Below are positions 34,862-44,110 of a stretch of DNA of 60,000 nucleotides, one piece after another (position 1 is the stretch's first letter; every line of letters begins with the position of its first letter). The notes under the pieces are model-generated. The model did not search any database, was not told the origin of the DNA, and was given only the letters and a program-made list of their open reading frames with translations. A program made the translations under genes and the position numbers. The stretch covers positions 24,802,001 to 24,862,000 of the forward strand of contig OX485809.1 in the NCBI GenBank assembly GCA_950295325.1, read 5' to 3'. The DNA is from Polytrichum commune. Lineage: Eukaryota; Streptophyta; Polytrichopsida; Polytrichales; Polytrichaceae.

Positions 34862-35095
34862 CACTGTCTACGGTATTTAGTGTCACTTACTATTCGGAGT
34901 TCCATTGTGCTTTAACTTTTAGCTATAGAACTCATTCTTTTTTCACCAAAAAGAGGTCAAATCGGTTGACTAGATATCATAAAACATCAACATCTTTAGT
35001 GTACTTGTTAAAAAAATAAAAATAAAAATAAAGTTTCATAGCAATGCATAACTCTGAATAGTAAGTGACACTAAATACCATAAATGGCGTAATGG
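34862..35095. mobile_element. MITE family D copy (about 235 bp)
   Basis: Inverted terminal repeats of about 30 bp, starting GGTATTTAGTGTCACTTACT on the left and ending AGTAAGTGACACTAAATACC on the right. The next bases, GGAGTT and GCAATGC, are also shared in inverse. Non-coding. Related copies are at 36617, 43028, 52050 and 53095, with a half copy at 31960. Confidence 0.7.
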
Positions 35096-35501
35096 GGCTG
35101 ACTAAATAAAGGATGGTTTTCAACCGTGGCCCTCTCAAAAAGCTCTCAAAGTGGGGAAACCGACAACTTGAGGCGGCATTTTTATATTCATGTTTTATTA
35201 ATTTCTATTCGGGTTTTATTAGTGACCCCGGCCACCCCCCCCCCCCCCGCCCTTTTTCCCTTCTTAGTGGGAACTACTACCTATGATGCCCAAAGGGCCA
35301 CATATTTATGCTTTCCCACTCTTCTTCAATACCGCCAGTTATTAGCAAGTAGGTGACGCATGCCCATTGATTTGATCATGCAATTTAGCGGAAAAGTGCG
35401 TTAAGCTACGTGGGCCTTATCCGGTTAGTTCTTCATGGTCTTCGCTTACTACCGACGATTTTTACACAAGTATTTGTTTGTGTTACCTTAGCAAATGTAG
35501 G

Positions 35502-36050
35502 ATGAAGTGTCGACGGAAATCAGATTGAAAATTGGACCTTCCTTGGTGTAGTTGTGATTAATGAAAGTGCATGTATGTTGATTTCTTGAACGAATACATG
35601 GGCCGACGCCGTTTGTGTTCGTTGTTGAGTATAAAGTGATTTGTATTTACGCAACAGAACCTTGCGTTGCATCAACAAATCTACAATGAAGTACCAACAT
35701 TAATCGGGTTGAAAATTGGAACTCCCTTGATGTAGCTATGATTGTTTAGAGTGCATGTGTGTTGATTTTTTGATGAATACATGAGCTGCATCCAATTGTG
35801 TTCGTTTTTGAGTCTAAAGTGATTCATATTTACGCAACAAAACCTTGCGTTGCATCAACAAATCTATGACGAAGTATCAACATGAAGTGTATTGAAAATC
35901 ATACTTCCCTTGATGTAGTTACAGTCATCGAAAGTGCACGTGTGTTGATTTTTTAAATGACCACATGGGTCCCCCCCCCCGGCGCAAATTGTGTTCATTT
36001 TTTGAGTCTAAAGTGGTTCAGTAAATTCATTAAATTTTTTTTTAAAAAAA
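35502..36050 (+). repeat. Satellite-like tandem repeat, about 183-184 bp, three units
   Basis: Units begin at 35502, 35686 and 35869 (ATGAAGTGTCGACGG, ATGAAGTACCAACAT, ACGAAGTATCAACAT). Each holds TTGATGTAG(T/C)TA-type sequence, GTGTGTTGATTTTTT, TTGTGTTCGTT and GCGTTGCATCAACAAATCTA. The third unit has ten C in a row at 35971. A lone diverged unit lies at 21136. Confidence 0.8.
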
Positions 36051-36189
36051 GATGTCTTGTCGGTTGTATGTTCTTAGATGTAACCACACACCACTCAAAT
36101 ATAGGTGTCTGATGAAGGTAAGAAATTCACCACCACCACTATTGTGCGTGATTGATACACTTCATACGACTTAAATTCTTTTTCTTCCT

Positions 36190-36605
36190 ACCTATCACAC
36201 ACAAGCCAAGAGCCATGACCATGAAATTGTGAAAGCCCAAAAGAAAGTGTCCAAAGGCTGTGCCAACACACCTCCAAAATCACGTAGTGTGGTCACAAAT
36301 TCTCAAGTGTAGTGTGAAGTCATATGTGACCATGCCCTAAACCAAATGCCATTTCAATGAATTTTTATTCATGCACGTCCTCACACATGATAAAATAGAA
36401 TAAACCAACTGTTGCGAATATTCAGAATGCCTTGGTCTCCCGGTTTTGTGTTAGGCTTACGTCCAAGAGGTGGTTTGTGAAAACAGTCCAAGTGACCATG
36501 AAACATGATCCATTTGATGCCATGTAAGAATCCATGTAGACTTTACATATGTCTTGCATCATTCACATACTCCGTTGGTCTCTCAAGTGTAGCGTGAAGC
36601 GAACT
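36190..36605 (+). mobile_element. PIF/Harbinger-type MITE, family E copy 3, both ends damaged
   Basis: Homologous throughout to the copies at 29649 and 41988. The left terminus is degraded (only CACACACAAGCCAAGAGCC is kept) and the right side stops at GCGAACTTGGA, where a family D element begins about 10 bases later. Confidence 0.7.
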
Positions 36606-36616
36606 TGGACCAAATA

Positions 36617-36850
36617 ATAAGTGACACTAAATACACTAAATAGTGTATTTAGTGTCACTTATTATTTGAAATTACGCAATGCTATGATTTTTTAATGTAC
36701 ATATGATTTTTTATTTGTCAATAAAGGTAAAAAATTGTTGTTTGGATATAATAAAATATTAACATCTTTGCTTGATTAAAAAATACATTGTTAGTACAAA
36801 CATATAGCCGTGTGTAATTTTAAATAGTAAATGACACCAAATACAACATT
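36617..36850. mobile_element. MITE family D copy (about 234 bp) with an extra inverted start
   Basis: AGTGTATTTAGTGTCACTTA at about 36646 starts the element, and AAATAGTAAATGACACCAAA near 36822-36841 closes it. Directly before it, 36617-36645 carries the inverse of its own terminus, so a tight palindrome (AAGTGACACTAAATACACTA and its inverse) sits at 36621-36664. It interrupts a family E copy. Confidence 0.6.
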
Positions 36851-37146
36851 TGAGTGTATCACTCGCATAGTTGTGTGTGTGTGTGTTTTTTTTTTAATTT
36901 TTATGTAGGTTCTCACTTAAAACATACTTGTACCTTCAAAAAACGTACACTAGGTAGAAGAATGAATTTGAGTTAGGATTTTGGTTAACGGATATGGCCA
37001 AACCTACACCTCTGTAGCTGTAAAATAGGTAAGCAATATTTGAGAAGTCCATTACGATTCCTTTTTCTTTTTAAATGTCAACTCCTCTCACAAAGTGGAT
37101 GTCACACTTGTTGCTAAATTTATGCCATCTTTTCATCATATATATA

Positions 37147-38412
37147 CACCCTAACCTTGATAATGTCACACCCTCCGTTTCACCAAAAAGTGTGATATAA
37201 ACAAGGTGTGACATACTTGATAATGTCACATTTTGTGCATAATGTGATATTATCAAAAAATATGTAGAAAATCAAAATATAATTACAATTTTTTTAAAAT
37301 AACAAATACGAGACTTCAATGTTTTTGAATGTAAAATCTAATTCAAAATTGTGAATAACAACAAGAGCACATCATAATGTGTCATTGAGATCAGGTAAAG
37401 ACCTCTCACTAGAGACAAAGAAGCTTCTAATGTCACATTGTTTTGTTGATGTTAAATGTGCAACACCAATTCTAATGAGTTTGTCATGGATTTTTTCCAT
37501 TTCTAACAACTCATGAGTGCTGAAAATCTGAGAACCTTCGCTAGCCATAAAATTCAAAACATCTTTAGCATATTTTTGTGCATCGCTTAGCTTCACTACT
37601 TTAGACTCATCATCACTGCTATCAACAATCAATGGGTCCACCTCCATGGAATCAAGAACATGTTCGCCATCTTGCACTAATTGCACAAGCTCCTCAGTAG
37701 AAAATTCCACCTCAAAATCATCTTCACCTTCCATGTTTATGTACTCCAAAGGACAAAGCTTTTCTACAGGCTTGCCTTCAACATCCAAACCCAAATTTAA
37801 TGCGGCGATGAGTCTACCCAATTCCAAAGTTGCTTCCTCCATTTTGGACTTCATACGTTCATCAAGATTGTTTATATCTGCATTCCACTCTGCAGGCAAT
37901 ATGGCGGACTTTCTCCAACAATTTCTAATGGTCTTCAACACCGAACTCATTCAACAAGCCTCAAAGCTTCAAAAGTACCATTCAGGAAGAAACCTTGTGG
38001 ATGCAGCAGTTTGTTGAGGAGAGCGGCAAGAAGATGAGGGGCAGAGCGGTGTGTGGAGCGGCGAGAGGAGAGAGCATACGATGCAGGTGGAGCTGCGAGA
38101 AGTTGATCTGCGAGAGAAACCGTTGCTTCTTCGGCACATGAGATTCAAGATTCAAGAACCCAAGATTCAAGCGGAAGCAGGTGAAGATGCCGACGTCATC
38201 CATAGAATTTGTTGTCCATCCGGCCTTTTTTCATCCATGTTACTTGTTATTATCACACTTACACTACAAATTTTGAAACAAAAATGTGACATTATCAAGG
38301 GTGATAGTGATAATAACGAGGGACTTTTACACTATGGAAATCGGTTTCAAACTTTTAGGTGACAATATCAAGGTGTTCTATTAACAAGTGTGATATTATC
38401 AAGGTTAGGGTG
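37147..38412. mobile_element. Tigger/pogo-type (Tc1/mariner) element, internally deleted, 1266 bp
   Basis: The termini are inverted repeats starting CACCCTAACCTTGATAATGT and continuing to TCACA, with one difference between ends, and TA on both flanks (37145-37146 and 38413-38414), the target duplication of this superfamily. Three copies of a TTGATAATGTCACA-type motif lie near each end: left at 37157, 37217 and 37243 (inverted), right at 38285, 38359 and 38389. These probably are transposase-binding sites. The interior holds the C-terminal part of a transposase on the minus strand (37372-37950), but no N-terminal DNA-binding or DDE catalytic part. The element therefore looks non-autonomous. 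Confidence 0.8.
37372..37950 (-). pseudogene. C-terminal fragment of a Tigger/pogo-like (CENP-B-type) transposase
   Basis: A 192-codon open frame on the minus strand. It starts with VLKTIRNCWRKSAILPAEWN, which resembles the segment after the DDE domain of plant Tigger-like transposases (an 'I-x-NCWR/F-K-x-G/A-I-L' element). It ends with TSTKQCDIRSFF, like the KQ-x-x-I-x-x-FF tail of that family. The middle is acidic (GEDDFEVEFSTEELVQLVQ and SSDDES). The N-terminal helix-turn-helix domains and the DDE catalytic triad are absent, and a TGA stop sits directly before the first ATG. Full-length relatives are about 400-600 residues. The frame is intact, so either deletion was recent or this stretch is an exon of a spliced gene whose other exons were lost. 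Family assignment is by motif recognition and not confirmed. Confidence 0.55.
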
Positions 38413-39764
38413 TATGTGCGACACATCTTCTTCAACTTCTTAGAAGTATGTTTTCCCAACATTTGTTGGCTCTGTCTGTAGGATAGAGACTATGCATCAA
38501 CTTCTTCGTTTCAAGAGCAAATTTTCTAACCACTTTGCGTTCACACTTGGACGTTACTTGTTCTTATTATTTTTGGTCCACTTTATTTAATGTGGATGTT
38601 AACTATAGTTTTGAGAGAGGAAGAGAGCTGACTTTTCAATGCTTTATGCAAAGCTTGAACTTCCTCTTTTCAGAGGCTTAATCCTTCAACATCTTCCTCA
38701 CTGCTTTGCAAGGGTGGGTGGGTGGGAACCCTCTTACCACTCAGTCTTTCAAACCATACCTTTCCTATACAGTACCTTAATGCTAACAATGCATAATGCA
38801 TAGTGTTTGTATCCATGTCTAATTGTATGTAATCAACATAAACATGCTATTTCATGTCATACTGTGCCTCATAAGTATTTGTATTATACTTAGGGTTTCA
38901 GTATTCATATATTGTTCATATGTACTGATAACAAACTGTGGCTGACTATTCCATACCTTGGTAGATTTAATCACCTATCCTCATGCCTTGCTCCAACATA
39001 TAAGTAACCTACCTACTATACATATGGAATACATACCAGGGTATATGCCTAGTAGTCTTAGCCAAAAGAAATGCATAATATGTCATAGTCACAATACATC
39101 ATTGTATTGAGAGTGTGAAGGGTCTGCCTCACTTGTGCCCATGCAACCAACCAACAAATAATTGAGGATTAGTTACGTACACGAGGTAAATAGCAGCAGA
39201 ACCCAGTTGTTATCCATGTCGCACACATAAAACTTACATCAAATGCATAATAGTACTTCAAATGGTAACACTCATTACACAATGTCAAATGGGTGTTCAA
39301 ACCTGTTCCTTAGCCATGAGTGTATCACCACAAGTAGAATACTCCGCTTGGTGAATAGCTCTAGTATCCTCTCCTTAACACACGTATCTAGTATCCCAGT
39401 AAGTGTGTGCTAAGTTACCGCACCAAGCTCTTGTGTAAATGGTAAAAAAGAGCCTCCTTTAGGGTTTGAGGGTTTATATTGAAGATCTTACCCGTGGTAA
39501 GTTCTGCCAACCCTAAGTTCACCATGGGTTAAAAACGTGCTTCACGTCCTTAGCCCTGGTTACTTTGTTCCATTCATCCATACTCATGAAAACTTAATTC
39601 ACATGGTAATTACATTTGCTTTCCATGTGTATATAAGATATATTTCATGACTCATCGTCCTTCTTTTATTATTATTATATTTATAACAAAAAATGAAGTA
39701 TTTGCAAGGTGTATAAAATGAGGGTTCATGGTCCTAGAGCTAACACTTGGTTTAAATCAAGAAC

Positions 39765-39765
<1 letters not shown>
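38413..39765. other. Intergenic, no gene seen
   Basis: Follows the Tigger element and shares no repeat I could match elsewhere in the window. It holds scattered splice-like sites and no sustained frame. Confidence 0.5.

Positions 39766-39826
<61 letters not shown>
39766..39826 (+). repeat. (GA)n microsatellite, 61 bp
   Basis: About 30 uninterrupted AG/GA units. Confidence 0.98.
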
Positions 39827-39829
<3 letters not shown>

Positions 39830-40427
39830 CTAAAATGCATTGAAAGAAATCTAGTTAACTATAGTTATTTTAGCAGTTCTTGATTATTTATTTTAATTTT
39901 TTTGGGTGATAAATGAGTAGCTTCAATCCTTCACCCGCATTTGAGAAGAAGGTGAACAAAATTCAAGAGAGGTTCGGTATACACGTCGGTATAGTAAATA
40001 GCCATGGATTGGCATGAGCAAAGTGGACAACTACAATTATTGTCTTTCATAGTCAAGGTCAGAGCCTCACGGTTCTACCGTTTTCTTGTTGTTGAATACT
40101 ATATGATATAATTCAGGCTAATCAAACTAATTAAGTTGGTGTCTTGGAGTCTGATCTAGATGTTAATTTGGCTTGAAATAATAATCTCAGGCTAGGCTCT
40201 ACTTGGAAACACGACTTTTTCATTTTATTTTTTTTCTTTTAAAAAAAAAACGGAACCAAAATATAGCCACCTTGGGAGAGTTAGCGCAAATAAAGTTGTG
40301 AACCTTCCCATTTGTACTTCAGTGACGTGAATGTTTACCTTGATTTCTTAGCTAATCAATACATGTGACTAAACAATTATTACTTAACCAAAAGGAGTTA
40401 ATTTAACTTCCATTTAACTATGTTAAA

Positions 40428-40760
40428 TGTTCACAACATTACTAAGGGAGAGGGAAGGGTGAAAACATTGAATGTTAGTGTAGAACACAATTTTTTCCTA
40501 TTTCGAGACAATGAAACCTCTCGATCAGGAACAAAGACCCCACATTAGTCTAGTGAACTTAAAATCGAAGTGAATCAACAATCCACTTATAGGGTCGAAT
40601 GTTCACAACACCTAACGAGGGGGAGAGTGATAATGGTGATTACTATAGTAGAACCGGGGGATTATTAGTTTAAGCTAAAAATAACTCATGAATCCTAGTC
40701 AAAGACCCCTAATTAGTCTAACGAACTTAAAGTGGGATGAACTACAATACCAATCAACTG
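40428..40760 (+). repeat. Tandem duplication, about 177-bp unit, two copies
   Basis: GTTCACAACATTACTAAGGG versus GTTCACAACACCTAACGAGG, and CAAAGACCCCACATTAGTCT versus CAAAGACCCCTAATTAGTCT, are spaced 176-179 bp apart. Confidence 0.6.
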
Positions 40761-40917
40761 TAGGGGCCATTTTTTACTATCACACCTTCATTACACCAAT
40801 TTTTTCTGGGTAGTGTGGGTTGCCATTCATAGTTATGTGTTGCTATAACTTTAAACCGGCATTATTGTTTTTCAACCAACTAAGTTATATCACATTCTTC
40901 CGTATGCATACTAACTA

Positions 40918-41230
40918 CACCAAATATGACATTTAGTGTCATATGGTTATTTAATGTCACTGTGCTAACTTTCCATATGGCACTTCTTATGAATAAATGA
41001 GCAAATATTATCATGGATGATGTATGAGTTCATCCATTGGCGAAAACCCGACCTTCTCATGTCAGCAACTTGTGATCAAATATCGTCATGGATGAATGAA
41101 ATATTGTCATGGATGATTGAAATTTGGATGGAAAATCACTTGGTAAGTGATAGTAATTGTAACACTATAATTCTATAATCCCCCACAAAACATTTACAAG
41201 GAATGACAAATAACATGGGATTAATATATA
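40918..41230. mobile_element. MITE family C copy 3, right end missing
   Basis: Matches the left and middle of the 25076 copy. It carries a local duplication of the GAAATATTGTCATGGATGA segment (about 41080-41125) and stops about 70 bp before the expected right end. Confidence 0.6.
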
Positions 41231-41399
41231 CTGTACTTATGTTATTTGGGTAAAAAATGACACTCTTAATAAAACATCATAGCAATGCGTAACTCCACGT
41301 GATAACTCACACTAATTAGACAAAACAATGTAGATGTTAGCAAAACCAAACCGAAACCTATAGAGGGCCATGTTTTTACTACCTATTTACCCGTTTGCT

Positions 41400-41780
41400 A
41401 AGTTCGAGGCATCCATAAGTCGACCATATTCATTTAACCGCTCTCTAGGGCCATGGAATGCCGACTTAGATGAGACCATTGTTTTTTAGGCGAACAAAGT
41501 TCAAGCTTATGTGGTGGCAGCTTGTGATTGGTTACCCCCATAAGTTTGGAAACGAAACCGACATTCAAACCTTTGCAATTGACTTGTTGTAGGAAGAGGA
41601 GTTTTAGTGATATTTAAAGTCAAGGCATCCACAGTCGACCAGGTCCATTTAACTACTCACTAGGGTCATATTAACGTTGACTTGGATGAGATTTATATAT
41701 TTTAGGCGAACGGAGTTAAAATTCATGTGGTGGCGGCTTGTGATTGATTCCCCTCATAAGAGTTTCGACAAGTGTCGTAG
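41400..41780 (+). repeat. Tandem duplication, about 217-bp unit, two copies
   Basis: GAGGCATCCATAAGTCGACC versus AAGGCATCCACAGTCGACC, TAGGCGAACAAAGTTCAAG versus TAGGCGAACGGAGTTAAAA, and ATGTGGTGGCAGCTTGTGAT versus ATGTGGTGGCGGCTTGTGAT. Confidence 0.65.
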
Positions 41781-41987
41781 CCAGGCATTAGCATTTAGAT
41801 GAGCGGTTATGGGTTAACCTATAAATCAACCGCGTGTTACCCTACCTTAAACTGCTTCAAAATTTGCAACAATTTCCATGTTCATGAAAAAGAAAATTGG
41901 ACATTTCCCTTAGAATTCGTTTACAATCTTTGCAAGGAAAAACAATCCCCCGCTATTACTCCTCCTAAACTTGTGCAAACTCACTTA

Positions 41988-42480
41988 GGGCCACTTCACA
42001 CACAAGCCAAGAGCCGTGAGCATGAAATTGCGAGGGCCCAAAACAAAGTGTTTAAAGGCCGTCCCAACACACCTCCAAAACCATGTAGTGTGGTCACACA
42101 CCCTCCAATGTAGTGTGAAGTCATACATGACCAAGCCCTCAACCAATGAAATATCTATTCATGCAGGTCCTCACACATGAAAAAATAGAATAAACCAACA
42201 GTTGTGAGTTTTCAGAATGCCATGGTCTCCCAGTTTGTGTTAGGCCTACCTCCAAGAGATGGTTATTGAAAACAGTCCAAGTGACCATGAAACACGATCC
42301 ATTCAATGCCATGTAGGAATCCATGTAGACCTTACATCCATCTTGCATCATTCACATACTCCGTTGGTCCCTCAAGCGTAGTGTTGTGAAGCGAACTCAG
42401 AGCGGCTCCGCCTTTCCCACCAATGAGAGTGCTTGAAATGTAATGGTCACGGGCCCTCAGTGCCGTGTGTGAAGTGGCCC
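41988..42480 (+). mobile_element. PIF/Harbinger-type MITE, family E copy 4 (493 bp), best preserved
   Basis: Perfect 16-bp terminal inverted repeats GGGCCACTTCACACAC, flanked by TTA at 41985-41987 and 42481-42483. It carries only short spurious open frames. This copy defines the family's ends. Confidence 0.85.
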
Positions 42481-42675
42481 TTAATTTCTCGGTGACCGGT
42501 GCCTTGACCATATATATTACGCCCGGGCCCCAACACATGATGATATGTGGTCATGGGAGCTTTGTAACCAATCGGGTGCGTGGCATCACTTTGCCCCCGG
42601 GGTCAATGATTGTGGGAAGGAGGAGGCGGTTGTCATTTTATCATAATAAACCCCTTGAAATTTAAGCCTCCACTA

Positions 42676-42694
42676 CCCCCCCCCCCCCCCCCCC
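42676..42694 (+). repeat. Run of 19 C
   Basis: The longest C run in the window, 196 bp downstream of the best family E element. Confidence 0.92.
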
Positions 42695-43027
42695 AACACA
42701 CAATCATTGTATATAATGATCCATCCAATGGGCGCCCTCCCCTTGCTCTTTAATTTGGCTGCTTATATTTGGCCTCCAAAGGGGATCTTGGGCGGAAATA
42801 GGGGAAGGGAATGATATGCACATCTGCCTATATACCTGAAATAGGCTCCCCTAGGATTGGAGGGGAGATTCCCCAGTCTGCTCATGAACCATGTCATCAC
42901 AAGGTAAACAAAAAAGTTTAAAAAAAGTTTAGGGCATGTCATGTATATTGTGCTTATTAAATGGCCAGATTAACATTGAGAAAAGGGAAGCTGTTACAGA
43001 GACCAAACACTGTGTTAGTAATGGGGG

Positions 43028-43256
43028 GTGGGGGGGGGGGGATGCTCAACTAAATTATTCCAATTAGTGCATGTTATTATTTGGAGTTATGCAGTGCCAT
43101 ATTGTTTAGTTCAAGAATTCGATTTTTACTAACGAAAGTTTGATTGGTTCTTTGGACGTTACTGAACAGAGCATAGATGACTTTCCTTGGTAAAGTGTTA
43201 CACTCTCGTTAAAAAGGTAAGGCACTGCAGCGTAACTCCAAATAGTACATGACACG
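43028..43256. mobile_element. MITE family D copy, degraded
   Basis: Left part has TATTTGGAGTTATGCAGTGC and right part GCAGCGTAACTCCAAATAGT followed by ACATGACAC. This is the family's characteristic pair of arms. A run of G lies immediately upstream. Confidence 0.55.
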
Positions 43257-43259
43257 CAT

Positions 43260-43480
43260 TGTTGGGATAATCGGTTTAGTTAAGATCAATCGTGGGAGTT
43301 TGAAGAGATAATCGGTTGAAGTTCAAGACTATAGGATGATGGTTGAATGTTTTAGAGTAGTTTATAGAATATACCTCAGATTAGTAAAGAACAATTGAAA
43401 GATGTCAACATGTCACTGGTTGGAGTTGGAAACGCTAGGGTCTTGACCAAGTATGCCGAAATCCTCGATGGACATTGACA
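43260..43480 (+). repeat. Single arm of fold-back family K
   Basis: ATAATCGGTTGAAGTTCAAG, AAAGATGTCAACATGTCACT and GGTTGGAGTTGGAAACGCTA match the right arm at 48605-48781. It directly follows a family D copy. Confidence 0.6.
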
Positions 43481-43924
43481 AGGGTGTTGCAACAGGGAGT
43501 CGGGGAGTTTTCAGGCATAATACGCCGTCTACGTTGAGGCTCCTTTACAAAATCAACATTGCTCAACTTGAGTATTGCTCATTTTGCCAAATTGAAGTGT
43601 CATATGGTTGGACTTTCTTTACCGGAAATTTTTAGGGTTTCCTCCGCCATATGCTATAAAGTAATGTAGATGGTCATTTGTCGAGGCCCTTGTGAGGCAA
43701 CACACCTAACCATCATGTAAGCATTGGGAATGTTAGCCATGAGTATTGGCCATTGACATCGTCTTAGAGCCTACCCCTACTCCTTTAGAAAGGGTGCAAA
43801 GGGGGTATGAAAGTTGTGTGCTTTTTGCTTCAAAGTTTTTGTATTTAAATTAGAAAAATTATAGCAAACTACACCAATATGTGCAATATGGTTGACCTTG
43901 CGAATAGGTTGACTCGTTAACCAT

Positions 43925-44110
43925 GCACATTATCTTGGGTTCAAACCACATCACATAAACTTATAACTTTGTTTATTTGTCTATATGGCAACCATGGTTT
44001 AAAGAAACTTATTTCAAAATAGTGTTGATTGTCGACGAGTTAGCATGTGTCAAATGAAATTAGCATTGCGTTTATCAATATGCACTAACAAAACAAATTT
44101 GGTGTGGCCC
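43925..44110 (+). repeat. Dispersed repeat family F copy 2
   Basis: Aligns with 60-260. A GGGTTCAAACC sequence at about 43929 resembles a polymerase III B box, so the family may be SINE-related. No convincing A box. Confidence 0.3.

Noticed and set aside
35502-36050. Regularly spaced repeats considered as a CRISPR array
   Set aside because: The repeats are contiguous 183-bp units without unique spacers, and the host is a plant.
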